64,000 nucleotides of DNA from Streptomyces sp. NBC_01454 (GCF_036227565.1 NZ_CP109460.1:8060001-8124000), one strand, 5' to 3'. Positions 42,516 to 52,260 are shown, numbered from the stretch's first letter. Notes: generated by a model not told the origin, from the sequence alone. Numbers and translations: made by a program.

Positions 42516-43787
42516 TCAGCCGCGGTGGACGATGGCGCCCAGCTCGCGCGTCAGCCGCGCGACGGTGGCCGAGGTGCTCCGCCGGTGCAGCAGCGCATCG
42601 TGCATGACCGCCTGCACGGCCAGACTCACCTGGTCGTACTGCGGGCTCTTCAGGCGCGGCTTGGCCGCCAGCACCGCGCGCTGGAGCGTCGGCAGATACG
42701 GGAAGCGCCGCACCAGCTCCGGGTCCGTATACAGATCGGCCCACACCGGCGGCAGCGCGCCCTTGGTGAGCACCCGGCGCTGGACGGGCTCGGACGTCAG
42801 ATAGGAGATCAGATCGGCGGCCGTCTTCTGATGCCGGGAGTGCGCGTTGACCGCCAGATTGGAGCCGCCCAGCGCGCTGGAGCCCGGCCCGTCGGGACCC
42901 GGCAGCGGCACCGCGCCGAACTTCCCCGCCACCTTGGAGGACGGGGCGTTGCCCAGCGCGTAGGCGTACGGCCAGTTCCGCAGGAACAACAGCCCGCCGT
43001 CCTGGAAGGCCTTGCGGGACTCCTCTTCCTTGAAGGACAGCGCCCGCTGCGGAATCCAGCCCTCACGCACCCCGTCCAGCAGGAACGACAGACCCCGGCG
43101 GGCCGCGGGGGAGTCCACCGTCACCCGCGCGCCCTCGCCCGCGAGCACCGTGCCGCCCGCCGACTGCACGGCCTCGACGACATTGGCGGTCAGCCCCTCG
43201 TACGGCAGGAACTGGCCCGCATAGCCGTCCAGCCCGTACTTGGGCGCGACCGTCTTCGCCAGCTGCTCCAACTCGGCCCAGGTGCGCGGTGGCCGTGCCC
43301 CCTCACGGTCGAGCACGTCCTTGCGGTAGTAGAGCAGCCCCGCATTGGTCACGTACGGGACCGCGTAGAGCCGGCCGCGGAAGGTGGCGGTGTCCACCAC
43401 CGGAGGAAGGAAATGCTTCAGCGGGAACTGCGTGCCGTCCACCGGCTTGATCCAGCCCGCGGCCGCGAACTCCGACGTCCAGGCCACATCGATGTTGAGC
43501 ACGTCGAAGCGGTCGCTGTGGGAGCGCAGCTCGGTGACCATCTGGGCCCGCACCTCGTCGGCCGCGTCGGGCAGTTCGACCAGGGTCACCTTCTCGCGGG
43601 GGTGCCGGTCGTTCCAGCCGTCGAGGACGCCCCGCAGATAGCCCGTGAGGTCGCCGCCCGTCACCAGGGTGAGGGGGCCGCGACCGTCCGAGCCGTCGGC
43701 CGGCTCCCCGGCCCGGGCGCCGGCACTGCCCGCGAACAACAGGCAGCAGACCAGCAGGGCCCGTCCCGCGGCATGTTTCCACCGCAT
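42516..43787 (-). CDS. Second sugar ABC substrate-binding protein
   Basis: A 423-aa periplasm-type binding protein (SBP_bac_1, trehalose/maltose ThuE-like). The signal peptide is ALLVCCLLFAGSAGARA without a clear lipobox. The mature part has LTLVTGGDLTGYLRGVLDGW, DVLNIDVAWTSEFAAAGW and YAVPYVTNAGLLYYRKD, the hinge-region signature of the family. It is monocistronic, with no permease of its own, next to the complete alpha-glucoside importer. It may share those permeases or belong to an importer encoded elsewhere. ATG 43787 has a strong GGAGGAGG site. Confidence 0.85.
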   Translation of the reverse strand: MRWKHAAGRALLVCCLLFAGSAGARAGEPADGSDGRGPLTLVTGGDLTGYLRGVLDGWNDRHPREKVTLVELPDAADEVRAQMVTELRSHSDRFDVLNIDVAWTSEFAAAGWIKPVDGTQFPLKHFLPPVVDTATFRGRLYAVPYVTNAGLLYYRKDVLDREGARPPRTWAELEQLAKTVAPKYGLDGYAGQFLPYEGLTANVVEAVQSAGGTVLAGEGARVTVDSPAARRGLSFLLDGVREGWIPQRALSFKEEESRKAFQDGGLLFLRNWPYAYALGNAPSSKVAGKFGAVPLPGPDGPGSSALGGSNLAVNAHSRHQKTAADLISYLTSEPVQRRVLTKGALPPVWADLYTDPELVRRFPYLPTLQRAVLAAKPRLKSPQYDQVSLAVQAVMHDALLHRRSTSATVARLTRELGAIVHRG

Positions 43788-43844
43788 GGGCTCCTCCTCC
43801 ACCAGGCGTCGACGGGACACGGGCCGACAGCCCGCCCCATGTAT

Positions 43845-43854
43845 ACCTGTTAGC
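43845..43854. promoter_or_regulatory. TACCTGTTAG element upstream of second binding protein
   Basis: Exact 10-base match (opposite orientation) to half of the 42461-42473 dyad. It lies in the 171-bp divergent region between the binding-protein gene and the PadR gene. Confidence 0.4.
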
Positions 43855-43958
43855 CATGCGGGATACTAGATGCTGCAGGAAGATGCGAAAGCGACCCGGC
43901 TCACAGTCGGAAGAGCTTCAGATGACAGGCAAGTAGGGCGGGGAGGGAGAGGGAGAGC

Positions 43959-44465
43959 GTGCGGCTGCCACTCCTGGCTCTGCTGGTCGGCGGACCCGCA
44001 CACGGCTATGAACTCAAGCAAGCCCTTGAGAACCTCCTGGGCGCGGCATACCCTCAGCCAAATGTCGGCCAGATTTACGTCACTCTGGGCAGGCTGGAGA
44101 AGGCGGGCCTGATCGAGGGAGAGGACGTCGAGCAGTCGGACCGTCCGAACAAGCGCATCTACCGGATCACCGCGGCGGGACACGAGACGGTCGACGCCTG
44201 GTTCGAGGAGTCCACCGCCGAACCACGGGTACGGGACGAGTTCTTCATGAAGCTCGCCCTGGCCCCCCACACCGGGACCGCCAACCAGATCGCCCTGATC
44301 AACAAGCAGCGCCGTCACTACCTCAACACCATGCGTGACCTCTCGAAGCTCGCCGCGGGCGAGGACCGGGACAACCGGGTCGCGCAGCTGCTGATAGAGG
44401 GCGCGATGCTGCATCTCCAGGCGGATCTCGACTGGCTGGAGCGCTGTCAAGAGGAGTTGGAATGA
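43959..44465 (+). CDS. PadR-family transcriptional regulator
   Basis: A 168-aa PadR repressor. The winged helix starts with RLPLLALLVGGPAHGYELKQ, then NVGQIYVTLGRLEKAGLIEG, the PadR signature wing. The C-terminal Vir-like dimerisation helices follow (EFFMKLALAPHTG, RRHYLNTMRDL). GTG start behind GGGAGG. The stop overlaps the ATG of the ABC ATPase (ATGA). PadR genes placed first in MacB-type ABC operons usually repress their own operon until a drug or peptide is sensed. Confidence 0.88.
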   Translation: MRLPLLALLVGGPAHGYELKQALENLLGAAYPQPNVGQIYVTLGRLEKAGLIEGEDVEQSDRPNKRIYRITAAGHETVDAWFEESTAEPRVRDEFFMKLALAPHTGTANQIALINKQRRHYLNTMRDLSKLAAGEDRDNRVAQLLIEGAMLHLQADLDWLERCQEELE

Positions 44466-45223
44466 ACCCGGACGAGCCGTCCGGCCCGATAGTCCGGGCA
44501 GCCGGCCTGGTCAAGACCTACCGGCCGGAGGGCGCCGCGCCCGTCCACGCCGTACGGGGCGTCGACCTGACCGTCGAACGCGGCGAATTCGTCGCCGTCA
44601 CCGGCCCCTCGGGAGCCGGCAAATCCACTCTCCTCCACCTCCTCGGCGGCCTGGACCGCCCCGACAGCGGCTCCCTCCGGCTCGACGGACGGCAGGTCGA
44701 CGGCTACCGCGAGGCGCGCTGGGCCGAACTGCGCCGCAACCACATCGGGATCGTCTTCCAGTTCTTCAACCTGGTCTCCAACCTCTCCGTCGCCGACAAC
44801 GTCGAACTCCCCGCCCTGCTGGCCGGCCGGTCCCCCCGGCAGGCCCGTGCCGCCCGCGGCGAGCTGCTCGACGAGCTGGGCCTGACCGGTAAGGAGAACA
44901 GCACACCGGGCGAGCTGTCCGGCGGCGAACAGCAGCGCGTCGCCCTGGCCCGCGCCCTGGTCAACACCCCCAGCCTGCTGCTCGCCGACGAACCCGCCGG
45001 CAGCCTCGACAGCAAGGGCACCAGGGAGGTGCTGCGGCTGCTCGCCCGCTTCCACCAGCGCGGACAGACCATCGTGCTGGTCACCCATGACGCCCGGATG
45101 GCCAGCGCCGCGGACCGCGTGATCAGCTTCTTCGACGGCCAGGTGGTCGACGATGCGCACCTCGGCGGCGGCCGGCACCGCCCCGAGGCCGGGGTCGCCG
45201 ACGTCCTCAAGCTCAAGGGCTGA
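44462..45223 (+). CDS. ABC transporter ATPase (MacB/LolD type)
   Basis: A 253-aa ATPase with all signature motifs: Walker A TGPSGAGKSTLLHLLGG, Q-loop FQFFNLVSNLS, signature LSGGEQQRVALARAL, Walker B LLADEPAGSLD, and the switch VTHDARMAS. The HAVRGVDLTVERGEF start is typical of the LolD/MacB branch. It powers the FtsX-type permease encoded 6 bp downstream and overlaps the PadR gene by 4 bp. Confidence 0.92.
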   Translation: MNPDEPSGPIVRAAGLVKTYRPEGAAPVHAVRGVDLTVERGEFVAVTGPSGAGKSTLLHLLGGLDRPDSGSLRLDGRQVDGYREARWAELRRNHIGIVFQFFNLVSNLSVADNVELPALLAGRSPRQARAARGELLDELGLTGKENSTPGELSGGEQQRVALARALVNTPSLLLADEPAGSLDSKGTREVLRLLARFHQRGQTIVLVTHDARMASAADRVISFFDGQVVDDAHLGGGRHRPEAGVADVLKLKG

Positions 45224-45228
45224 CCGGC

Positions 45229-47565
45229 GTGCGAGCAGCGGCCCGCTGGACCCAGGCGCATCTGCGCGCACACCGCCCCGCGGCGGTGCTCATCGTGCTG
45301 GCCACCGCCGGGATCACCATTTCGCTGCTGCTGGCCACCGCCCTGTTCGCGTACGCCACCGACCCCTGGCAGCGGGTCTTCACCCAGTCCTCCGGCGCCC
45401 ACGTCTGGATCCACACCCAGGCCGGCGCCCCGGCCGGCTCGCTCGCCGACCTGGACGAGGTACGCGCCACCTCCGGCCCCTTCCGCACGGTCCGCACCAC
45501 CGCGAGCCTTCAGCCCGGCGGCGCCAAGGCGACGCTGGAGCTGCGCGGCACCGACCGGCGGCCCGCCACCGCGGCGCCCCGGATCGTGGCCGGCCGCTGG
45601 CTCGATCCGGCGGCCGACGCGGGCACCGCCAAGGGCATCGTCCTGGACAGCTCGGTGGCCCGCGCGATGTGGGCCAAGCCCGGGGACTCCCTCGTGCTGA
45701 GCGGGTTCCCGGCACATCTGCGTGTGGTGGGCGTCGCCGACACCGCCGAGGTCAGCTTCCGGGCCGGCGAGTCCCCGGGCGTGGCCTGGGTGCTCCCCGG
45801 GACCCTCGCGGCCTCGACGGCGGGCCAGGACCAGCGCGGGCGCACCATCGGCCTCCGGCTGGCCGACCCCGCGGACACCGATTACGTGGTCCAGCGGGCC
45901 GTCACCCGGCTCGGCGCCGACCAGATCACCGATGTCTCCACCTGGCGGCAGGCCAGGGCCGAAGCCGAGGGCGACAACCAGCTCCTCGGCCGGCTGCTCG
46001 GCGGATTCGGACTGGGCGCGCTGCTCGCCGCCGCGCTGGCGGTGGGCGGCGCCATCAGCACCCGGATCCGCGGGCACCTCCGGGACATCTCGATCCTGAA
46101 GGCCATCGGGTTCACCCCCGGCCAGGTGGTCCGGATGTTCCTCGCCCTGCACCTCCTCTTCGCCCTGCTGGGCGTCGCCCTCGGGGCGCTGGTCACCCAG
46201 CTCCTCGGCGGCCTGGCGCCCGGCCGGATCGGGGAGGCCATGGCCGTGTGGCAGCAGCTGCCCGGGCACGCCTGGCTGTCCTTTGTGATCTCCGGCGGTG
46301 TGATCGTCTTCATCGGCTCGGCGACCTGCCTGGCCGCCTGGCGGGCCGGACGGGTGCCGCCGGTGCCCGTCGCCCGTGCCGCCGCGGCCACCGGCGGCCG
46401 CAGCCCCGGCCTCACCCGGCGCGCGCTCGGCCTGCGCGTCCCGCCGGCCCTGGTGCTCGGCTGGCGGAGCGCCTTCCACCATCCGCTGCGCTCCTCGGCA
46501 GCGGTGGCACGGCTGGCCGTCCCGCTGCTGCTCATCACCGTGGCGCTGGGCGCCTGGACCACCCTGGACCGCTTCTCCTCGCACCCCGAGAACGTCGGTC
46601 TGCCCGCGGCCCTCACCGCGCGCTCCGACGCCCTCGGCGACCGGGAGCTGCACCAACTCCTCGTCTCGCGGCCGGAGTTGACCCCTTACCCCGGTGCCGA
46701 GGTGCAGGCCCTCGTACCGGGACAGACCGGGACCATCACCCTGCGGGGAGTGGGGACGGACACCCGGCCCTACCCCTTCGATGTCGTTGAAGGGCGCGCG
46801 GCCCGCGGCCCCGACGAAGCGGTCGCCGGGCAGGGACTGCTGGAACTCCTGGACGCCCATGTCGGCGACTGGGTCCGGATGACCGTCGCCGGCCGCCCGT
46901 ACGTGCTGCACATCGTCGGCCGCAACATCGAAACGGCGGACGGCGGCCGCGTCGTCTCCACCTCCCTGGACACCCTGCGCGACGGCGCGACCGGCGACGG
47001 CACCCCCAGGGCGCTCCCGTCCCGCCCGGACTTCTACAACCTGGTCCTGCACCACGGCGCCGACCCCGCCACCGTGCAGAACGCCCTGACCAAGGCCTCC
47101 GCCGGCCGGCTCGAGGTACGGCAGACCCCCAACCCCGCCGATCAGCTGTCGGTGGTCCGCGCCGTCGCCGTCGGCCTGATCGCCGTACTGACCCTGATCG
47201 GCCTGGCGGAACTGGCGACCACGGTCGGCGCCGGCGTCCGTGACCGCAGCCGTGATCTGCTCGCCCTCCGGGCCGTCGGCCTGACGCCCCGCCAGATCAC
47301 CGCCGTCATCGTTTCGGCCACGGCCTTCGTCACCCTGGCCGCCGCGCTGGCCGGTACGGGACTGGGCGTCCTCGTCTCCCAGTGGCTCATCAACCTCCAG
47401 GGAAGCGCCAGCGGCTGGGGGACCGGCATCGCCCAGCGCCCGGCCGTCGCCGTACTGCTGCTGGTCATCGCCGTCGCCGTGCTCATCGCCGCGACGGCCT
47501 CGGTCCTGCCCGCCGCCCGAGCCGCCCGCCGCCGCCTCGCGGACTCGGCCACGGATCTGCTCTAG
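45229..47565 (+). CDS. FtsX-like ABC transporter permease
   Basis: A 778-aa membrane protein with two FtsX/MacB_PCD units, each of an extracytoplasmic domain and three to four helices. Examples are the N-terminal helix VLIVLATAGITISLLLATAL, the middle HLRDISILKAIGFTPGQVV loop, and the C-terminal DLLALRAVGLTPRQITAVI loop, the conserved R-x-x-G-x-T/S segments. Such duplicated FtsX proteins move lipids, peptides or drugs out of the membrane or transmit force rather than import. GTG start at 45229. Completes the PadR operon. Confidence 0.88.
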   Translation: MRAAARWTQAHLRAHRPAAVLIVLATAGITISLLLATALFAYATDPWQRVFTQSSGAHVWIHTQAGAPAGSLADLDEVRATSGPFRTVRTTASLQPGGAKATLELRGTDRRPATAAPRIVAGRWLDPAADAGTAKGIVLDSSVARAMWAKPGDSLVLSGFPAHLRVVGVADTAEVSFRAGESPGVAWVLPGTLAASTAGQDQRGRTIGLRLADPADTDYVVQRAVTRLGADQITDVSTWRQARAEAEGDNQLLGRLLGGFGLGALLAAALAVGGAISTRIRGHLRDISILKAIGFTPGQVVRMFLALHLLFALLGVALGALVTQLLGGLAPGRIGEAMAVWQQLPGHAWLSFVISGGVIVFIGSATCLAAWRAGRVPPVPVARAAAATGGRSPGLTRRALGLRVPPALVLGWRSAFHHPLRSSAAVARLAVPLLLITVALGAWTTLDRFSSHPENVGLPAALTARSDALGDRELHQLLVSRPELTPYPGAEVQALVPGQTGTITLRGVGTDTRPYPFDVVEGRAARGPDEAVAGQGLLELLDAHVGDWVRMTVAGRPYVLHIVGRNIETADGGRVVSTSLDTLRDGATGDGTPRALPSRPDFYNLVLHHGADPATVQNALTKASAGRLEVRQTPNPADQLSVVRAVAVGLIAVLTLIGLAELATTVGAGVRDRSRDLLALRAVGLTPRQITAVIVSATAFVTLAAALAGTGLGVLVSQWLINLQGSASGWGTGIAQRPAVAVLLLVIAVAVLIAATASVLPAARAARRRLADSATDLL

Positions 47566-48295
47566 GCCCGGCCGGACCCGAGTACGCACGGCGAAGACCT
47601 CCGGCCGGAATCCGGTCGGAGGCCTCGAGCGCCGTGTGGAGGCAAGCCGCGGACCGAGGGACATCCGTGTCAGATCGTGCGCCAAGCCTTCTCCGAGCCG
47701 GTTGGTGCTCTGCCTGCCTGCCTACCTACCTGTCTCGCTCCGTCCAACTCCCGCGTGCCGCCGTGCGATTGCCTCGCGCACCGGTTCGGGAACGCGGCCG
47801 ACCACCCGGACAGGTTGCGGCGGTATCCGTCGGACACGACGGACGCGGAGTGGGCGGTGGTCCGTGACGCGCTGCCGGTTCCGGCGTGGTGGAGGGCCGG
47901 GGCGGGCAGCCGGGGGGGCTACTGCCACCGGCAATGCCGCCGACCCGCCACGAGTCACCCCGTGATTCCCAAGCTCCGGTGCAGCACCATCCGCATCACC
48001 AGCCTCATTCAGGCGGTCCGCACCCTCCGGCTGACCTGCTCGAGCTGAGGTGGGAAAAGGCTCTCTGATTCACCCCCCTGGCAATACGCCATTTCGCTCT
48101 TGTCTGAGGCGCTTTTCGTTGGCGGGATCACGCCACTATGGCCGGGAGCGTCGTTGTGCTCGTCTGCTGTCCGCTAAAGAATCGCACCGTGGAGACGCGG
48201 TGAACGCCGTGGGGCACGTTCTTTCGCTCGGTGATGCCGGAACATCGACGCTGTGGTGCCTGTTGAGGCATCGCGGGCAAGGAGTGCGAGACGGT
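47566..48295. other. 730-bp gap containing a transposase remnant
   Basis: Apart from the transposase fragment (separate entry) no gene is supported. A short CCTG/CCTA tetranucleotide run lies at about 47712-47731. The right half (48050-48295) has lower GC and precedes a secreted-protein gene. It looks like a decayed insertion site. Confidence 0.5.
47803..47940 (+). pseudogene. IS5-type transposase N-terminal remnant
   Basis: One frame reads RYPSDTTDAEWAVVRDALPV, then PAWWRAGAG, GGYCHRQ. This is the typical N-terminal DUF4096-like start of IS5-family transposases (Y-x-S-D-L/T-T-D-x-x-W/E). The continuation and the DDE domain are absent, and the frame decays after about 46 codons. No terminal inverted repeats are visible. 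Confidence 0.75.
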
Positions 48296-48940
48296 ATGGG
48301 TACCACGCACGTGAAGACAGTCCTAGCCGGAACACTGACGGCCTGTGCGATAGCGGCGGTCGGTCTGGCGACCGCTCCTGCTGCTACCGCCGCTATGACG
48401 CCTGCGGCGGCAGGACGGCATGCCTACAACCCGAACGCGCCCCGGGGGAGCTTCGACAACCCGATCATCCTCAAGGGCGGTTCGCCGCTGCTGACCGAAG
48501 CACAGCGGAAGGCCCTGGACCAGGCCAAGAGCCAGTTGGCGCGTGACAAGGGCAGGGCGAAGTCCACGGCCGGCGTGCAGCCGAGCGGCCTCAACGCTCC
48601 CACCGTCGTGCAACCGGACCTGGCCAATAACTGTGGCGACAGCGGCTTCTACTACTGCGATCTCGTCAACACCACTATTGGCTGGGTGAAGATGGGCACC
48701 ATCCTCGACCGCAACGCCCACGAGAACGCCGAAGCCGAAGGCATGGGCAAAAACTCCAACAATTGGGCCGTCTACATGGACCAGTCTCGCAACGGCGGCG
48801 CAACCTGGACGCCGGAGCTCAGATACGTCGTGAACGACACGGCATGGTCGCTCCCCATCTACGACGGCCCCGGCTACTACGACCGCTCGTGTCTGGTCGA
48901 CAACCAACACGGCCTGTACTACTGCCTGCCCTGGCACTGA
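48296..48940 (+). CDS. Secreted protein of unknown function
   Basis: A 214-aa exported protein. The signal peptide is VLAGTLTACAIAAVGLATAP with cleavage near ATAAM. The mature part starts with an Ala-rich helix, then RGSFDNPIILKGGSPLLTEA, and a C-terminal half with paired cysteines (NNCGDSGFYYCDL; SCLVDNQHGLYYC) that probably form two disulfides. The GC content and codon choice are slightly less biased than in the neighbours. No family recognised. It may have come in with the neighbouring insertion remnant. Confidence 0.72.
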   Translation: MGTTHVKTVLAGTLTACAIAAVGLATAPAATAAMTPAAAGRHAYNPNAPRGSFDNPIILKGGSPLLTEAQRKALDQAKSQLARDKGRAKSTAGVQPSGLNAPTVVQPDLANNCGDSGFYYCDLVNTTIGWVKMGTILDRNAHENAEAEGMGKNSNNWAVYMDQSRNGGATWTPELRYVVNDTAWSLPIYDGPGYYDRSCLVDNQHGLYYCLPWH

Positions 48941-49077
48941 CGAGGTTTTCCGCCCGCCATCGACTCCCTCCCCGGCCGGGCAGTCAGTTGCTTCGCCGGA
49001 ACACTCTCACCGTCGCCCGGTTCGGCCGCTCGGCGGGGAACCCGGCCGGGGGAGTGCCGGCCGGATCCCGGTGCCCG

Positions 49078-49719
49078 TTATCGGGCCGTGCCGAAGTCCT
49101 GCGTCCAGTAGTCGCCGGGCTGTGCGTGGCCGACGCCGATCTCCTTGAAGGAGCAGTCGAGGATGTTGCGCTTGTGGCCGGGGCTGGTCATCCAGCCCTT
49201 CATCACGCTCTCGGGGGAGCTGTAGCCATAGGCGACGTTCTCGCCGTAGGCGCTCCAGCTGTAGCCGGCGCGGGTGATCCGGTCGCCCGGGGACGAACCG
49301 TCGGAGCCCGTGTGGGACATGTTCTTGTGGTCGGCCATGTCCTTGCTGTGGTCCTGAGCGGCCTTGGTCAGCTTGGCGTTCACGGTCAGCGGCGCGCATC
49401 CGGCCTTGCTGCGCTCGTCATTGACGAGTTTCACGACCTGGGCGGTGTCTCCGGAGGCCGGGGCGGCGGCTTTCGCGGTGCTCGGGGAGGCGGCGGCCGC
49501 CTTCGAGGCTCCCGCGGTCGGCTTTTCGCTCCAGTCGCTCTTGCCCGACCAGTGGTGGTGGCGGTAAGCCGCATTCTGCCAATGACCTTGGTGCCCGCCG
49601 CTCGCCTGCCCGGGCTCGTTCATACAGGCCATGGCCGCGGAGGGCACAGCCACGGCGCCGATGGCGAATGCGGCGACGGCTGCCTTCCGGTAGCGCCGCG
49701 TTCTGCGATGTTTCGTCAT
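49078..49719 (-). CDS. Secreted CAP/SCP-domain protein
   Basis: A 213-aa exported protein. The signal peptide is AAVAAFAIGAVAVPSAAMA. A His-rich segment with Trp follows (SGGHQGHWQNAAYRHHHW, residues 39-56), then an Ala/Ser/Lys-rich linker, then a CAP domain (about 90-213) with LVNDERSKAGC, HSKDMADHKNMSHTGSDG, WSAYGENVAYG and GHKRNILD. It is the third CAP gene in the window and more distant from the two at 4-7 kb: it has a signal peptide, not a membrane anchor, and NMSHTG in place of YYEHNTP. The His-rich stretch could bind metal. Confidence 0.86.
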   Translation of the reverse strand: MTKHRRTRRYRKAAVAAFAIGAVAVPSAAMACMNEPGQASGGHQGHWQNAAYRHHHWSGKSDWSEKPTAGASKAAAASPSTAKAAAPASGDTAQVVKLVNDERSKAGCAPLTVNAKLTKAAQDHSKDMADHKNMSHTGSDGSSPGDRITRAGYSWSAYGENVAYGYSSPESVMKGWMTSPGHKRNILDCSFKEIGVGHAQPGDYWTQDFGTAR

Positions 49720-50349
49720 GCGTGACCTCACTCGGTAATTGCGGAGCGCCCTCCGTGACGCGGGCGAGCTCCCTGCAATCCCGCGTCTGAACTGCAAGGA
49801 CGCCGTGCGGTTCGCATTCTTGGGAAGCCGTGTACGCAAGGCAACAAAGGCTGACTACTATCGCGCTTCGTAGCGTCGCGCGGCTCTTGCCATAGGTGGG
49901 TGAGCGTGCTGATCCGGCCGCCGGTGCCACCGGCTGTTCCTGTTGTCCCGTCAGAATTCGTTATGCGTGCGATACACGGGCGAAAATGGCGGACGGGTCG
50001 AATGCCGCTCTACCGGGTGCGGGATATGCATGGGCCAAGACGGACAAATCTCTTATGTCGCCGGGGCATGCCCTACTACTCGGCTTAGTAAGAGTGTGCA
50101 CGCGCTATGACGGATGTCACGGGAGTGTGAAATCAGGTCGGTATCGGCGGTGCTTGTGGGGGTGGCGCGATGTCGGAACTGCCCGTAATTCGCCGCCGCT
50201 GTTGCTTCTGTGTGTGTTTCTCTCGGTGGATGCCATGCTGCTCGCATACGCCTCGCGATCTCACCGGCCACCGGTCACCGACCGCCGGCCATCGCGCGTC
50301 TGGCACGGGCAGGAGCGGGTGCGGCCGCTCCTGCCCCGGACCTGTGAGG
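49720..50349. other. 630-bp gap without a supported gene
   Basis: It contains the promoter of the CAP gene and a lower-GC stretch (about 49960-50230). Short open frames on both strands lack ribosome sites and coding bias. I see no repeat or RNA gene. Confidence 0.5.
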
Positions 50350-51975
50350 TCAGCCCGCCCCATTGCCGGAGCACCCGGCCGGGGTCTTCGCCGCGCCCTG
50401 GGAGAACTTCCACTCCGGGTCGAGCAGCTCGGTCTTGAGCTGCTTCGCCGCGGCCGGGCTCTCCACGATGTAGCCGAAGTCCTGCAGCCACGCCGGGTAG
50501 AGGTTCTTGGAACCGATGTAGAACGCCGAGTCGTCCACCGACACCAGCTTGTGGTGCAGCGCGTAGGGCTTGCCGTCGGCCCAGGTGGGACTGTCGGAGC
50601 TGCGGAACGAGGCGAGCTGCAGATTGCCGCACATCGCCCGCGATGCCTTCTCGTTGTCGCCGGTACGGACCACGAGACGCTTGCGGAGGGTGTCGCTGAT
50701 CTCGTCCAGGGACTTGATCTGCGAGTAGCCGCCGCTGCCGACGGCTCCGCGGTTGGCGGGGTCGCTGACGACGATGCGGACCTTCACCCCCGCGGCCAGC
50801 TTGGCCGCGAGCGTGTCGTACGTCCGGATGTCGTAGCGCGGCAACGGCGGGCAGGTCGCGTTCATGTCCTGCTGCGAGATCTCGACATGGCTGCGCGCAC
50901 TCGCGATGAGCGAACGCAGCGCGGTCTCCTCCGGGTTGACCGTGTCGTAGTCGCGGTCGGCGTTGGTGTTGTCGTGCAGTCCCACGGTGCACTTGGTGTC
51001 CGGGGCCGTGGGCAGGTCCGGGTGGTACCCCGAGGAGGGGTCGGATTCCTTGATGCCCACGCCGAGCCCACCCACCGCGAGGACCGGTACCTCGCCGGCC
51101 GGTGCGGCGGGAGTGGCGGAAGCGACTTCTTCGTTCTTCTCCATCGACGGCATGCAGGAGGCGCCGTTCGAGGTGGCGAGCCAGACCTTGGCCGGGTTGG
51201 ACGAGTTCTGGCAGGTCCAGCCCCACAGGGTGTCGAGGTACTTCCCCGCGGAGCGGGCGGCCGGCCCGGTCAGCGCCATGTCCACATCCGACACGGGGTG
51301 GGTGGTGTCGAGGTAGTCGTCCTTCCAGCCGTTGATCCCGCCCGTGACGGCCGTCGTCCCGTCGACCACCAGGAGCTTGGAGTGGTTCCAGGAGAAGGCC
51401 GTCTTGGACGTGGTCATCGACGCGACGTTCAGCGTGACCTTCCCGGCCGCCGTGCCGAGCTTGCCGAGCAGTTCGTCACGGTAGCGGGAGGGGATCACAT
51501 TGAGGTGATAGAGCGGTGCGGCACCGACGAGGATGCGCACCCGGGGCGAGTGTCCCGCCGCGACGGACGCCTTGAGGCCGGCGACGATCGCGTCCTCGAA
51601 CCCGCCGTTGGGAAAGGGCGCCAGCGAGGAAATGTCCACCGTGCGCTTCGCGTCGGCGATGTTGCGGGTCATCTTGTCGAGCAGCCGCCGGGTCCCCGTG
51701 CGGTCCTTGCAGGCGGGGTCGCCCCAGCAGCCGGGGGTCTGCAGAAGCCAGCCGGCAGGGTCGTCCCCCGGGGCGTCCAGCCGGTTGCCGTTGGTGCGCT
51801 GCCACACCGAACCCTCGAGACCGGGCGAGGTCTCGCGCAGCGAGCGCTCGATGGAGTCCAGATGAGGGGTGGGCGGAGTGTCCGCCGCGTATGCCGACGA
51901 GGTCGGTAAGGCCGCGCACACGGTCGTCAGGGCGACGGACGCCGGTATCAGGCGGCGGAGGCGGTGAGGAGCCAA
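50350..51975 (-). CDS. Secreted phospholipase D-like protein; TTA codon
   Basis: A 541-aa exported protein of the PLD superfamily with two HxKx4D motifs: HSKLLVVD followed by GGING, and HHKLVSVD followed by IGSKN. Each is the half-site of the bilobal active centre that hydrolyses phosphodiesters such as phosphatidylcholine. The signal peptide is [16 protein letters not shown]. The start is a TTG at 51975 behind GAAGGAAAG. Codon 23 is TTA (51907-51909), inside the signal peptide, pointing to bldA-dependent translation. The family includes the streptomycete extracellular PLDs; sphingomyelinase-like specificity cannot be excluded. Confidence 0.88.
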   Translation of the reverse strand: MAPHRLRRLIPASVALTTVCAALPTSSAYAADTPPTPHLDSIERSLRETSPGLEGSVWQRTNGNRLDAPGDDPAGWLLQTPGCWGDPACKDRTGTRRLLDKMTRNIADAKRTVDISSLAPFPNGGFEDAIVAGLKASVAAGHSPRVRILVGAAPLYHLNVIPSRYRDELLGKLGTAAGKVTLNVASMTTSKTAFSWNHSKLLVVDGTTAVTGGINGWKDDYLDTTHPVSDVDMALTGPAARSAGKYLDTLWGWTCQNSSNPAKVWLATSNGASCMPSMEKNEEVASATPAAPAGEVPVLAVGGLGVGIKESDPSSGYHPDLPTAPDTKCTVGLHDNTNADRDYDTVNPEETALRSLIASARSHVEISQQDMNATCPPLPRYDIRTYDTLAAKLAAGVKVRIVVSDPANRGAVGSGGYSQIKSLDEISDTLRKRLVVRTGDNEKASRAMCGNLQLASFRSSDSPTWADGKPYALHHKLVSVDDSAFYIGSKNLYPAWLQDFGYIVESPAAAKQLKTELLDPEWKFSQGAAKTPAGCSGNGAG

Positions 51976-52260
51976 GAGCTTTCCTTCTCAGGTGATGCGG
52001 AGAGCCGGGCGCTGACCAGCCGCCCGGCTCCGGTTGCCACCAGAAGGTATCGGCTCCCGGCGTTCTCGCCCGCGCAGAAGACGATCTCCGCTACAACTCC
52101 TGTGGCCGCGTCAGCAGCTGCGGGATCCCTGCGGTGCGCACGGCGTTCAGGCCGGTGACGGGCCGCCTCCCGAACCGTGCCGGCAGCCGGGCATGACGTG
52201 GCGGAAGCCGGGTACCGGGCCAGGACACCCGATCCACCCCGCGAGGAGGCACGCCCACTG

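Noticed and set aside
47677..48048. Intact IS5 transposase gene
   Set aside because: Only the first ~46 codons resemble the family; no DDE region or inverted repeats, so called a remnant.
49900..50088. Short open frames in the 49.7-50.3 kb gap
   Set aside because: No ribosome site, poor codon bias, no recognisable domain.
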